Below, one piece after another: positions 1 through 7,907 of a DNA stretch of 13,701 nucleotides. A model generated the notes under the pieces. It saw only the letters and a program-made list of their open reading frames with translations, searched no databases and was not told where the DNA came from. Origin of the DNA: Porphyrobacter sp. UBA7686. GTDB lineage: Bacteria > Pseudomonadota > Alphaproteobacteria > Sphingomonadales > Sphingomonadaceae. The translations under genes and the position numbers were made by a program. How positions within the stretch are numbered: the stretch's first letter is position 1; each line of letters starts with the position of its first letter. The stretch covers positions 1 to 13,701 of the forward strand of contig DLGU01000037.1 in NCBI GenBank assembly GCA_002482865.1, read 5' to 3'.

Positions 1-117
1 ATACATCACCGCGACCTTGCCGCCCATGAGCAGTTCGCGGAACTTCTCGTCGGTGCGGTTCACCTTCATCGTGCGGGTGTAGATGTCGAGCAGCTTGTCG
101 CGGTCGATTTCGGCCAT
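1..117 (-). CDS. N-terminal fragment of a probable TPP-dependent dehydrogenase E1 component, alpha subunit (truncated by window edge)
   Basis: Only the first 39 codons are in the window, read leftwards from an ATG at 117-115 to the edge with no stop. The peptide starts MAEIDRDKLLDIYTR and continues with TDEKFRELLMGGKVAVMY. The pattern LLxxYxxxxxxRxxxEKxxxLxxxGK is typical of the N-terminal helix of E1 alpha subunits of 2-oxoacid or acetoin dehydrogenase complexes, which decarboxylate a 2-oxo substrate using thiamine pyrophosphate. The GDG...N TPP-binding motif and the substrate pocket lie outside the window, so the substrate cannot be named. A ribosome-binding site (GAGGTG on the coding strand, 124-129) lies 6 nt before the ATG and supports this start. 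It is downstream of and co-directional with the SDR gene, but separated by a stem-loop repeat, so co-transcription is uncertain. The family call is recognition from a short peptide and is moderate only. Confidence 0.6.
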   Translation of the reverse strand, partial: MAEIDRDKLLDIYTRTMKVNRTDEKFRELLMGGKVAVMY

Positions 118-135
118 GTGTGTCACCTCATTGTT

Positions 136-201
136 CCGTTCGTGTCGAGCGAAGTCGAGACACCCCGCGCGTGGCCTCTCGACTACGCTCGAGGCGAACG
201 G
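136..201. repeat. Dispersed intergenic stem-loop repeat, copy 1
   Basis: An imperfect inverted repeat with arms at 137-160 and 177-200, extendable by one C-G pair to 136/201. The arms match at 21 of 24 positions around a 16-nt loop. Each half can also fold alone. In the left half GTG (142-144) and TCGA (145-148) can pair with TCGA (155-158) and CAC (161-163). In the right half CC (175-176) and TCGA (179-182) can pair with TCGA (189-192) and GG (193-194). Each small hairpin carries a 2-nt bulge. A second, nearly identical copy lies at 12264-12326. It fills most of the 94-nt gap between the SDR stop and the E1 alpha start. There is no T-run after either arm, so it is not an obvious Rho-independent terminator. 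I associate this motif with sphingomonad genomes, but its function is not known to me. Confidence 0.85.
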
Positions 202-211
202 GGGTTGGTCT

Positions 212-976
212 TTAGAATTGGACGCGCTGGGTGAACCCGCCGTCCACCACGATGTTCGCGCCGGTCATGTAGGGCACCGCCGGGCTCGCCACGAAGACAA
301 TCGCCTTGGCGACCTCGACCGGCTCACCGAAGCGGCCCGTGGGCATCTTGGCGAGGGTCGCATCGTAGAGCGGCTTCATGTGCTCCTCGATGATCTCCCA
401 GTTGCCGCCCTTGTAATAGATCGCGCCGGGCGAGACCGTGTTCACCCGGATGCCCTTGGACGCATAGGCCTGGCTAAGCTGGGAGGCATAGGTGATCAGC
501 GCGGCCTTCAGCGCGTTGAACGGGTTGGGCGCGATGAAGGTTTCGAGCGCGGCGGTCGAGGACAGCATCACAATCGACCCGGTGCCCGAGGCTTCGAGGT
601 AAGGGGTCAGGGTCTCGACCGCATAGGCCGCGCCCTTGATGTCCATGTCGAGGCAGGCCTGCCAGTCGCCCGCCCCGCCGGTGCCTGAGGCGCTCGCAGT
701 GTGAACGAAGATATCGCAGCCGCCGAGTTCCTGCGCGGCCTTTTCCAGCCACGCCTGATAGGCGTCGGTGCCAGTCGCCATGTCGAACACTTCGGCAAAC
801 ACCTTGCCCGGCCCGGCGGCGTCGATTTCCGCGACGGCGGCGGCGATCTTGTCTTCCTTGCGGGAGAAGAACGCGACATCCGCGCCCTCGGCCGCGAACA
901 GCTTGAGCGCTTGCAGGCCGAGGCCATGCGCCCCGCCGTTCATGATGACTTTCTTGCCCTTGAGTCCCAGATCCAT
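212..976 (-). CDS. Short-chain dehydrogenase/reductase (SDR) family protein with altered catalytic tetrad
   Basis: A 254-residue protein, normal length for a classical SDR, with a Rossmann fold binding NAD(P)(H) in the cytoplasm. The nucleotide-binding glycines are present as GGAHGLG (residues 14-20), and the acidic residue D66 follows beta-3 in FDMA. The C-terminal block MTGANIVVDGGF (237-248) is typical of the family. The catalytic tetrad N-S-Y-K is unusual. Ser140 (LSS) and Lys157 are present, but the Tyr of YxxxK is Phe153 (FNALK), exactly 13 residues after Ser140. The tetrad Asn position is Asp112 (MDIKG), and the usual NNAG is HTAS (92-95). It is therefore either a divergent reductase or a non-catalytic or altered member, and no substrate can be assigned. 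The ATG is preceded by GAGGTG (981-986), 4 nt away. It lies 99 nt downstream of malQ on the same strand. I saw no convincing promoter in that gap. Confidence 0.85.
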   Translation of the reverse strand: MDLGLKGKKVIMNGGAHGLGLQALKLFAAEGADVAFFSRKEDKIAAAVAEIDAAGPGKVFAEVFDMATGTDAYQAWLEKAAQELGGCDIFVHTASASGTGGAGDWQACLDMDIKGAAYAVETLTPYLEASGTGSIVMLSSTAALETFIAPNPFNALKAALITYASQLSQAYASKGIRVNTVSPGAIYYKGGNWEIIEEHMKPLYDATLAKMPTGRFGEPVEVAKAIVFVASPAVPYMTGANIVVDGGFTQRVQF

Positions 977-1075
977 AGCGCACCTCTCCCTGGTCGCGGT
1001 TGTGGCCCAAGGGGATAGCCGAGCTAGGGGACGGGGCGTATCGTCAATTTTGTTGGGGTGGCCCGAAAGCTGCGC

Positions 1076-3040
1076 CTAGCTTGCGTCTGGGCCGCCAAGA
1101 ATCGCGCAGCGCTGCCGGACTTGTGCGTCCGCGATCAGATCCCCGGTCGGCGCATCGAGGCGGCGGGCCCAATTGGGATGTTCGGTTATGGTGCCGGGCA
1201 GATTCGGCTGTTCCTCCAGCCCGAGCAGATCCTCCAGCGCAACCAGCGCCATGGCCGCAGGGGTGCGGGCGATGTGCGCAATGGCGGCATCGACCACCGG
1301 CGCGGGGTTGTCGGGGGCGGGGCGGGGGGCGGTGTGGTCGAGTGTCGACCACAAGAGCCCGCGATCCCAATCCCGGATCGCCTCGGCCTTGGCGCGGGAG
1401 GTGTCTTCGGGCAGGCGGCCGAGCTCCTCCGCCCAGTCGAGATCGCGCCCGCGCCACCATCCGGCGACAGTGACGGTGTCATGCGTCCCGCTCATCGCGG
1501 CGCTGAGGGGCTCGTAGTCGGCAGCGCCGATGAAGCCGTGATCGGCGGCGCGTTCGAACCAGAGCACCCGCATCCCGAGCATCTGGCGCTCGGTCATGGC
1601 TTGGGTGAAGCCATAAGGTGCGGTGCCAAGGTCTTCGGCGATGATAAAGGCGTTGGCGCGGTGCGCTTCCAAAGTGACGAGGCGGATGAGATCGTCGAAG
1701 GGGTAGCTGAGGTAAGCCCCGTCCCGCGTCGCACCGCCTTCGGGGATGACCCAGAGCCGGGCGAGGCCGAAAGCATGGTCGATCCTCAGCCCCCCACCTG
1801 CGGAGAGGCCCGCGCGGATCATTGCGATCCAAGGCTCGTAGGCGGAGGCGCGCAGGCCCTCGGGCGAAAAGCCGGTGATCGACCAGTTCTGCCCCAGCGG
1901 GCCGAGCGGATCGGGCGGCGCGCCGATGGTCAGCCCGTCCAGCATCGTATGGCGCAGCGACCAGGCATCGCTGCCGGAAGGATCGACGCCCACCGCAAGG
2001 TCGGCGATCAGGCCGACGCCCATGCCCGCGCCTTTGGCCGCAGTCTGCGCCGCCTCAAGCCCCTGCCGCGCGAGCCATTGCACGAACAGGTGAAAGGCGA
2101 TTTCGTCCGGGTGCTCGGCGGCAAAGCGGGTCGCGGCAGAGCCTTCAGGGTCATGGAACGCGGCAGGCCAATCGCGCCAGCCATGCGCGCCGTGGGGGCG
2201 GAAGTGGCAATCGAGCGCATCGAACAGCGCGTGGCGGTGCAGCATCGCATCGTCCGTCGCGGTCATCCCCGCACACTGCGCCGGGGTGAGCGCGGCGAAG
2301 ACCTTGCGCAATTCGGCCAAGCGGCGCGGCAAAGCGCCCGCCCAGTCGATCAGCGGCCCGGCTTCGGTTGACGGCGCCAACGGCGGCAAGCCTGCCAGCG
2401 CGGGATCGCCCATCGCGCCGTTGAGGAACAACCGGCTGGAGGGCGAATAGGGGCTGTATCCCACCCCGTGCCCCGGAAACAGCGCGTGCACCGGATTGAT
2501 TGCCAGCGCGTCTGCTCCTGCCACGCCGAAGGCCTGCGCGGCCTCGGCCAAATCGCCAAAGGTGCCGAAGGGCGAAGGCTGCGCACCTCGGAGCGCCGGG
2601 ATTTGCAGCGAGACGCCCCATGGGCGACGACCGGCTGCGTTCGGCAAAGGACATTTGGCCGGAGCGACCACAAGCTTCAGCGCGCAGCCATCCAGCGCAA
2701 GATCGTAATAGCCCGGCGCATCGGGAGCCGTCAGCCGATTGCCTACAAGCGCCAGCGGCCGGGTGATGCCGTCCTCACCGGTCGCCTCGGCGCGGGAGGG
2801 GGTGAAGGGTAGGGGGATACTCGCCCCGCAATCGGCGACCAGCATCGGCGGGAGTGCAGCGCGGCGTTCCTCGACTGCGGCAAGGCTGTAAGCGATCTGC
2901 CGCTCGCTGCCTGCCGCATGGCCTAGAGCCGCCAGCACCGCCGCCAACGCGTCATCGCTCACCACCTGCTGGCGGCCATCGACGTCGGTCCATTCGCGCG
3001 CCACGCCTGCGGCTTGTGCCAGCGCGTGCAGTTGCTCCAT
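1076..3040 (-). CDS. malQ: 4-alpha-glucanotransferase (amylomaltase, GH77)
   Basis: A 654-residue cytoplasmic enzyme that transfers alpha-1,4-glucan segments between maltodextrins, making longer chains and releasing glucose. GH77 landmarks in order are: substrate-pocket motif GYSPYSPSSRLFLN (194-207), the nucleophile Asp421 in LRIDHAFGL, the acid/base Glu469 in IIAEDLG, the third acid Asp521 in GTHDT, and the C-terminal LPGTITEHPNW block (614-624). All three catalytic acids are present. Length is close to the E. coli enzyme (about 694). The frame is open to an ATG at 3091, but I chose the ATG at 3040 because GGAGG (3046-3050) sits 5 nt upstream and the extra 17 residues (MRPDARAKHR...) do not look like protein of this family. 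It is divergent from glgP, so it probably shares regulatory DNA with the glg operon. It would recycle the short dextrins released by GlgX back into substrates for GlgP. The N-terminal region (1-130) is less conserved, as is usual in proteobacterial MalQ. Confidence 0.93.
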   Translation of the reverse strand: MEQLHALAQAAGVAREWTDVDGRQQVVSDDALAAVLAALGHAAGSERQIAYSLAAVEERRAALPPMLVADCGASIPLPFTPSRAEATGEDGITRPLALVGNRLTAPDAPGYYDLALDGCALKLVVAPAKCPLPNAAGRRPWGVSLQIPALRGAQPSPFGTFGDLAEAAQAFGVAGADALAINPVHALFPGHGVGYSPYSPSSRLFLNGAMGDPALAGLPPLAPSTEAGPLIDWAGALPRRLAELRKVFAALTPAQCAGMTATDDAMLHRHALFDALDCHFRPHGAHGWRDWPAAFHDPEGSAATRFAAEHPDEIAFHLFVQWLARQGLEAAQTAAKGAGMGVGLIADLAVGVDPSGSDAWSLRHTMLDGLTIGAPPDPLGPLGQNWSITGFSPEGLRASAYEPWIAMIRAGLSAGGGLRIDHAFGLARLWVIPEGGATRDGAYLSYPFDDLIRLVTLEAHRANAFIIAEDLGTAPYGFTQAMTERQMLGMRVLWFERAADHGFIGAADYEPLSAAMSGTHDTVTVAGWWRGRDLDWAEELGRLPEDTSRAKAEAIRDWDRGLLWSTLDHTAPRPAPDNPAPVVDAAIAHIARTPAAMALVALEDLLGLEEQPNLPGTITEHPNWARRLDAPTGDLIADAQVRQRCAILGGPDAS

Positions 3041-3045
3041 CGCCG

Positions 3046-3050
3046 CCTCC
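3046..3050 (-). promoter_or_regulatory. Ribosome-binding site deciding the malQ start
   Basis: The coding strand reads GGAGG, then 5 nt, then ATG at 3040. This selects the internal ATG over the upstream in-frame ATG at 3091. Confidence 0.7.
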
Positions 3051-3121
3051 GTCCGATTGGGCCTGTGCTTAGCCCTCGCATCGGGCCGCATCGGCCGCTT
3101 GGCAAGCCGGACGCGGCCATC

Positions 3122-3133
3122 TCATGCGCATGA
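3122..3133. promoter_or_regulatory. Candidate operator: 12-bp perfect palindrome
   Basis: TCATGCGCATGA is a perfect 12-bp palindrome lying between two divergent genes of one pathway and just beside the weak -10-like TACGAT (3135-3140). Its size and centre (GC) would fit a small dimeric regulator. No regulator gene is in the window, and I do not recognise the motif. The inner 10 bp also occur by chance within glgA coding sequence (9578-9587), so the motif alone is weak evidence. Confidence 0.25.
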
Positions 3134-3280
3134 ATACGATTGTGGCGTCACTTCTGCGATTGCTGCACACCGGCGCACCTGATTAGTGTGGTACCCACAG
3201 CCGGGGGGCAAACGGGCAACCGTCTAAGTGCTGGCGTCTTCGTGCAGGCACACCGCCAACCCCAGCCTTGTGGGCACCAG

Positions 3281-3286
3281 AAGGAG
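3281..3286 (+). promoter_or_regulatory. Shine-Dalgarno sequence of glgP (start ambiguous)
   Basis: AAGGAG is a strong ribosome-binding site. The in-frame ATG at 3288 is only 1 nt away, which is too close. The in-frame GTG at 3297 is 10 nt away, which is slightly long. It argues against the far-upstream GTG at 3228, but does not settle between the two near starts. Confidence 0.6.
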
Positions 3287-3287
3287 T

Positions 3288-5711
3288 ATGCGCCGCGTGA
3301 CAATTGGCCCGAACGGCAAGTCAGGGGAACTCGAAGCCCGCATTGTCGGCGCCCTGCGCCACCGCGTCGGCAAGAACGAACGCGCGGCCAAGCCGCATGA
3401 CTGGTACAATGCCGCCGTGCTCGCCCTGCGCGACGACATCATCGACAACTGGTTCGCCTCCACCTCCCGCGCGCATGAAGCAGGCGCCAAGCGGGTCTAT
3501 TACCTCAGCCTCGAATTCCTGATCGGGCGGCTGCTGCGCGACGCGCTTTCGAACCTCGGCGTGACGCGCGAGATGGAGCAGGCCCTGCGCGAACATGGCC
3601 TCGATCTGGCAGCGCTGGAGGAGCTGGAGCCTGACGCCGCGCTCGGCAATGGCGGGCTGGGGCGGCTGGCGGCGTGCTTCATGGAAAGCCTCGCCAGTCT
3701 CGACATCCCCGCGTTTGGCTATGGCATCCGCTACATCAACGGCATGTTCCGCCAGCGGATCGACGACGGCTGGCAGGTCGAGCTGCCCGAAACCTGGCTT
3801 GCCCATGGCAATCCGTGGGAGTTCGAGCGGCGCGAAAGCTCCTACCTCGTCGGCTTCGGCGGCGAGGTGACGAGCGATGCGGGCAAGATCCGCTGGACCC
3901 CAGGCGAAAAGATCGAAGCGACGGCGGTCGATACTCCGGTGGTCGGCTGGCAGGGCAAGCGGGTGAACACGCTACGGCTGTGGACCGCCAATGCGATGGA
4001 CCCGATCCAGCTCGATGCCTTCAATGCGGGTGATCATGCCGGTGCCCTTGCCGGGCAGGTGCGCGCCGATAGTCTGGTGCGGGTGCTCTACCCGGCGGAT
4101 TCGACCCCGGCCGGGCAGGAATTGCGGCTGCGGCAGGAGTTCTTCTTCTCGTCGGCCAGCATTCAGGACATCGTCCGCCGCCACGTGCAGTATTATGGCG
4201 ACATCCGCACCCTGCCCGACAAGGCGGCGATCCAGCTGAACGACACCCACCCCTCCGTCGCGGTGGCGGAGTTGATGCGGCTGCTCAAGGACGAGCATGG
4301 GCTGGACTTCGACGAAGCATGGGACATCACCCGCGCCACGATCGGCTATACCAACCACACCTTGCTGCCCGAAGCGCTGGAAAGCTGGCCGCTGCCCTTG
4401 TTCGAACGGCTGCTGCCGCGCCATATGCAGATCGTCTATGCGATCAACGCCAAGGTGCTGCGCGAGGCGCGCAAGGCCGGGCTGGACGATGCGGCCATCT
4501 CCGCGATCTCGCTGATCGACGAACATGGCGAGCGGCGCGTGCGGATGGCTAACCTCGCCTTTGTTGGCGCGCATTCGGTCAATGGGGTCGCCGCGCTGCA
4601 CACCGATCTGATGAAGCAGACGGTGTTCGCCAATCTCCATCAGCTCTACCCTGACCGGATCAACAACAAGACCAACGGGGTGACCCCCCGCCGCTGGCTG
4701 CACCAGTCGAACCCCCGCCTCACCAGCCTGATCCGCGAAGGCATCGGCAGTGGCTTCATGGCCGAGGCCGAGCAGCTTGCCGACCTTTCGAAATTTGCGG
4801 GCGATGCCGCCTTTGGGGAGCGGGTTGACGAGATCAAGCGCGCCAACAAGGTCGACCTGTCGAACCACCTGCGCGAACTGACCGGCATCCGGCTCGATCC
4901 CGACGCGCTGTTCGATGTGCAGATCAAGCGCATCCACGAATACAAGCGCCAGCTGCTCAACCTGATCGAGACGGTCGCGCTCTATGACCAGATCCGTAGC
5001 CATCCTGAACGTGACTGGGTGCCGCGGGTAAAGATCTTCGGCGGCAAGGCCGCGCCGACCTATCACAACGCCAAGCTGATCATCAAACTCGCCAATGACA
5101 TCGCGAAGCGGATCAATTGCGATCCCAGCGTGGGCGAGCTGCTGAAGGTGGTGTTCGTCCCCAATTACAACGTCAGCTTGGCCGAGCGGATTATTCCGGC
5201 GGCAGACCTGTCCGAACAAATCTCGACCGCCGGGATGGAAGCCTCGGGCACGGGCAACATGAAGTTCGCCTTCAACGGGGCGCTGACCATCGGGACGCTG
5301 GACGGGGCCAATATCGAGATCATGGAGAAGGTCGGGCGCGAGAATATCGTGATCTTCGGCATGACGGCGGAGGAAGTCGCCGCCCAGCGCGCCAATGGCT
5401 ACAACCCCCGCGCCGTGATCGAAGGCTCGCGCGAATTGGCGCAGGCGGTGAATTCCATCGCCAATGGGGTGTTCAGCCCGGACGAGCCAGACCGCTACAA
5501 GGGGCTGATGGATGCCCTCTACAGCTCCGACTGGTTCATGGTAGCCGCCGATTTCGACGCCTATGCCGCCGCCCAGCGCGAGGTCGATGGCCGGTGGCGC
5601 GACCGGGCGGCGTGGCGCAAGTCGGCGATCATGAACATCGCCAATGTCGGCTGGTTCTCGTCCGACCGCACGATTGGCGAATATGCGCGCGAGATCTGGG
5701 GCGTGCTGTGA
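3288..5711 (+). CDS. glgP: Glycogen/starch/alpha-glucan phosphorylase (GT35)
   Basis: A PLP-dependent cytoplasmic enzyme that removes glucose from non-reducing ends of alpha-1,4-glucan with phosphate, giving glucose-1-phosphate. From the ATG it is 807 residues, close to E. coli GlgP (815). Conserved blocks are YYLSLEFLIGR (71-81), AALGNGGLGRLAACFMESLA (117-136), QLNDTHPS (316-323), VGAHSVNGVAALHT (426-439), FDVQIKRIHEYKRQLLN (542-558) and GTGNMKFAFNGALTIGTLDG (654-673). Lys659 in the last block is the expected Schiff-base lysine for PLP. The start is uncertain. An AAGGAG at 3281-3286 lies 1 nt before ATG 3288 and 10 nt before the in-frame GTG 3297. A GTG at 3228 is also in frame but lacks a ribosome-binding site. 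Its stop codon overlaps the glgB start by 4 nt, so the two are likely translationally coupled. It heads the probable glg operon and is divergent from malQ. Confidence 0.95.
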   Translation: MRRVTIGPNGKSGELEARIVGALRHRVGKNERAAKPHDWYNAAVLALRDDIIDNWFASTSRAHEAGAKRVYYLSLEFLIGRLLRDALSNLGVTREMEQALREHGLDLAALEELEPDAALGNGGLGRLAACFMESLASLDIPAFGYGIRYINGMFRQRIDDGWQVELPETWLAHGNPWEFERRESSYLVGFGGEVTSDAGKIRWTPGEKIEATAVDTPVVGWQGKRVNTLRLWTANAMDPIQLDAFNAGDHAGALAGQVRADSLVRVLYPADSTPAGQELRLRQEFFFSSASIQDIVRRHVQYYGDIRTLPDKAAIQLNDTHPSVAVAELMRLLKDEHGLDFDEAWDITRATIGYTNHTLLPEALESWPLPLFERLLPRHMQIVYAINAKVLREARKAGLDDAAISAISLIDEHGERRVRMANLAFVGAHSVNGVAALHTDLMKQTVFANLHQLYPDRINNKTNGVTPRRWLHQSNPRLTSLIREGIGSGFMAEAEQLADLSKFAGDAAFGERVDEIKRANKVDLSNHLRELTGIRLDPDALFDVQIKRIHEYKRQLLNLIETVALYDQIRSHPERDWVPRVKIFGGKAAPTYHNAKLIIKLANDIAKRINCDPSVGELLKVVFVPNYNVSLAERIIPAADLSEQISTAGMEASGTGNMKFAFNGALTIGTLDGANIEIMEKVGRENIVIFGMTAEEVAAQRANGYNPRAVIEGSRELAQAVNSIANGVFSPDEPDRYKGLMDALYSSDWFMVAADFDAYAAAQREVDGRWRDRAAWRKSAIMNIANVGWFSSDRTIGEYAREIWGVL

Positions 5712-7870
5712 AACCTCCGGCAAGCGCCATCGCTGCACTGCTCGATGGGTCGCATGCCGATCCGTTTTCGCTGCTTGGCCCGCACGAAGGGCCGGAAGGC
5801 ACCTTCGCCCGCGCGATCCTGCACGGGGCAGAAGAAGCGGAGGCATTTTCGCTGAAGGGCGGCAAGCTCGGCACAATGACCCGCGTGGAGAGCGCGGTGT
5901 TCGAGGGCAAGCTGCGCGGCAAGCCCAAGCCGATCCGCTATCGCTGCCGGGGGTATGGCAACGAATGGTGGGTGACGGACCCATATAGCTTCGGCCCGGT
6001 GTTCGGCCCGATGGATGATTTCCTGATTGCCGAGGGCACGCACCTGCGCCTGTTCGACAAGCTCGGCGCGCATGTGATCGAGCATCAGGGCGCGCAAGGC
6101 GTCCATTTCGCGGTCTGGGCGCCCAACGCGCGCTCCGTGAACCTTGTGGGCGATTTCAACGGCTGGAACGGCGCGGCCCACATGATGCGCCGCCGGGTCG
6201 ACATTGGCGTGTGGGAGATCTTCATCCCCGATATCGGCGCCGGCACCGCCTACAAATACCGCATCACCGGCCCGGATGGCACGGTGCTGCCGCTCAAAGC
6301 CGATCCCTTTGCCTTCGCCAGCGAGCTGCGCCCCAAGACCGCCAGCATTGTGGCTCACCCCGGCAAGCGCGAATGGGGCGACGCCGCTCACCGCGCGCAC
6401 TGGGCCAGCGTCGATCCCCGGCGTGAGGCCATATCGATCTACGAAGTCCACCCCGGTTCGTGGCAGCGCGACGATAATGGCTGGTTCCTGACCTGGGACG
6501 AAATGGCCGCGCGGCTGATCCCCTATGCGACACACATGGGCTTCACCCACATCGAGTTCCTGCCCGTCTCCGAGCATCCCTATGACCCCAGCTGGGGCTA
6601 CCAGACGACCGGGCTCTATGCGCCGTCGGCCCGGTTCGGTGACGTCGAGGGCTTCGCACGGTTTGTGGACGGCGCGCACCGCGCAGGCGTGGGCGTGTTG
6701 ATCGACTGGGTGCCCGCGCATTTCCCGGTCGACGAGCATGGCCTTTCCCGCTTCGACGGCACGGCGCTGTATGAACACGAAGACCCGCGATTGGGCTTCC
6801 ACCCCGACTGGAACACCGCGATCTACAATTTCGGGCGCAAGGAGGTGCGGTCGTTTCTCGTCAACAACGCGCTGTTCTGGGCCGAGCAGTACCATGTCGA
6901 CGGGCTGCGCGTGGATGCGGTCGCCTCGATGCTTTACCGCGATTACTCGCGCAAGGCGGACGAATGGATCCCCAATGCCGAAGGCGGGCGCGAGAATTGG
7001 GAGGCGGTGGAGTTCATGCGCGCCACCAACCGCGCGCTCTATGGGTCCCATGCAGGGGTGATGACCATCGCCGAGGAATCGACCTCATGGCCCGGCGTCT
7101 CCCACCCCGCCTTCGACGAAGGCCCGCGCACCGCGCTGGGCTTCGGGTTCAAGTGGAACATGGGCTTCATGCACGACACGCTGCAATACATGGCGCGTGA
7201 TCCGATCCACCGGAAGTATCACCATCACGAGATTACCTTCGGGCTGGTCTATGCCTTCTCCGAGAACTTCGTCCTGCCGCTGAGCCATGACGAGGTGGTG
7301 CACGGCAAGGGCACGATCCTCGGGAAGATGAGCGGCGATGACTGGCAGCAATTCGCCAACCTGCGCGCCTACTATGCGATGATGTGGGGCTATCCCGGTA
7401 AGAAGCTGCTGTTCATGGGGCAGGAATTTGCCCAGCGCCGCGAATGGAGCGAGGAGCGCAGCCTCGATTGGCACCTGCTGGATGCGCCCGCGCATCGCGG
7501 CGTCGCCGATTTGATCCGTGACCTCAACCGCCTCTACCGCACCACCCCCGCGCTCCACGCCCGCGATTGCGAGGGGGAGGGGTTCCAATGGCTGATCTCG
7601 GACGATGCCGACAATTCGGTGTTCGCCTGGCTGCGCATGGCTCCGGGCGAGGCGCCGGTGGCGGTGATCGCCAACATGACGCCCGCGCTCCACACTGCTT
7701 ACCGACTACCGCTGCCACATGACGGCACCTGGGCCGAAGTGCTCAACAGCGATGCCGAAATCTACGGCGGCAGCGGCAAGGGCAACATGGGGCAAGTCAC
7801 AGCCGCAGACGGCGCGGCACATATCGTGCTGCCGCCGCTCGCCACGATAATGCTGCAATTCACAGGATAA
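5708..7870 (+). CDS. glgB: 1,4-alpha-glucan branching enzyme (GH13_9)
   Basis: A 720-residue enzyme (E. coli about 728) that cuts alpha-1,4 chains and reattaches the piece by an alpha-1,6 bond, making glycogen branches. The start is the GTG at 5708, overlapping the glgP stop as GTGA. The open frame continues far upstream inside glgP, but the family N-terminus begins here ([13 protein letters not shown] at 16-28). Domain order is an N1 domain (about 1-115), a CBM48 domain with [20 protein letters not shown] (131-150), a GH13 barrel (about 230-600) and a C-terminal beta domain. GH13 regions are IDWVPAHFP (332-340), [13 protein letters not shown] with nucleophile Asp403 (398-410), TIAEEST with acid/base Glu456 (453-459) and [10 protein letters not shown] with Asp528 (525-534). 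All the catalytic acids are present. A GGGG stretch about 7 nt upstream is a weak ribosome-binding site, so coupling to glgP translation is likely. Confidence 0.96.
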   Translation: MKPPASAIAALLDGSHADPFSLLGPHEGPEGTFARAILHGAEEAEAFSLKGGKLGTMTRVESAVFEGKLRGKPKPIRYRCRGYGNEWWVTDPYSFGPVFGPMDDFLIAEGTHLRLFDKLGAHVIEHQGAQGVHFAVWAPNARSVNLVGDFNGWNGAAHMMRRRVDIGVWEIFIPDIGAGTAYKYRITGPDGTVLPLKADPFAFASELRPKTASIVAHPGKREWGDAAHRAHWASVDPRREAISIYEVHPGSWQRDDNGWFLTWDEMAARLIPYATHMGFTHIEFLPVSEHPYDPSWGYQTTGLYAPSARFGDVEGFARFVDGAHRAGVGVLIDWVPAHFPVDEHGLSRFDGTALYEHEDPRLGFHPDWNTAIYNFGRKEVRSFLVNNALFWAEQYHVDGLRVDAVASMLYRDYSRKADEWIPNAEGGRENWEAVEFMRATNRALYGSHAGVMTIAEESTSWPGVSHPAFDEGPRTALGFGFKWNMGFMHDTLQYMARDPIHRKYHHHEITFGLVYAFSENFVLPLSHDEVVHGKGTILGKMSGDDWQQFANLRAYYAMMWGYPGKKLLFMGQEFAQRREWSEERSLDWHLLDAPAHRGVADLIRDLNRLYRTTPALHARDCEGEGFQWLISDDADNSVFAWLRMAPGEAPVAVIANMTPALHTAYRLPLPHDGTWAEVLNSDAEIYGGSGKGNMGQVTAADGAAHIVLPPLATIMLQFTG

Positions 7871-7907
7871 GAAGGCGCAAAAGCCAGATCCACGGGGAGA
7901 GAAAAAG

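Larger units (their letters stand above)
3041..3287. promoter_or_regulatory. Divergent malQ/glgP intergenic region
   Basis: About 247 nt separate the chosen starts of malQ (minus) and glgP (plus), so promoters for both directions should lie here. No good -35/-10 pair is visible. TACGAT at 3135-3140 matches the -10 consensus at 4 of 6 positions, but has no -35 at the right distance. TTGGCA at 3099-3104 matches a -35 at 5 of 6, but has no -10 17 nt later. Possible protein-binding sites are the 12-bp palindrome at 3122-3133 and the direct CGATTG copies at 3137 and 3157. A small ACGG-GCAA-CCGT hairpin with a GNRA loop (3212-3223), an imperfect CCCA/TGGG hairpin (3261-3274) and an inverted repeat TGTGG-TAC-CCACA (3187-3199) lie in the probable glgP leader. 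None matches a riboswitch that I recognise. Confidence 0.5.

Noticed and set aside
136..201. Rho-independent terminator reading of the stem-loop repeat
   Set aside because: Neither copy is followed by a T-run on either strand, and copy 2 sits right before a start codon. A Rho-independent terminator is therefore not supported.
83..688. Plus-strand open frame (201 aa) across the repeat and SDR
   Set aside because: It begins inside the E1 alpha gene, crosses the repeat and lies antisense to the SDR. There is no domain evidence.
1015..1047. Possible promoter for the SDR on the minus strand (TTGACG at 1047-1042)
   Set aside because: No acceptable -10 lies 16-18 nt downstream. The nearest AT-containing hexamer is about 21 nt away and matches poorly.
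1058..2371. Long plus-strand open frame (437 aa) opposite malQ
   Set aside because: It is antisense to a gene with intact GH77 motifs, is rich in Arg, Gly and Ala, and shows no recognisable domain. Such frames arise from GC-rich codon use.
3201..3287. Riboswitch or structured leader RNA upstream of glgP
   Set aside because: Only small 4-5 bp hairpins are visible, including one GNRA-looped ACGG/CCGT. None matches the conserved core of a riboswitch class that I know.
3972..5984. Long minus-strand open frame (670 aa) opposite glgP and the start of glgB
   Set aside because: It crosses a gene boundary on the other strand and has no family motifs. The opposite strand encodes a full phosphorylase, so this is a shadow frame.
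5561..7051. Minus-strand open frame (496 aa) opposite glgB
   Set aside because: It is antisense to the GH13 barrel of glgB with no domain signal, and is explained by codon bias.
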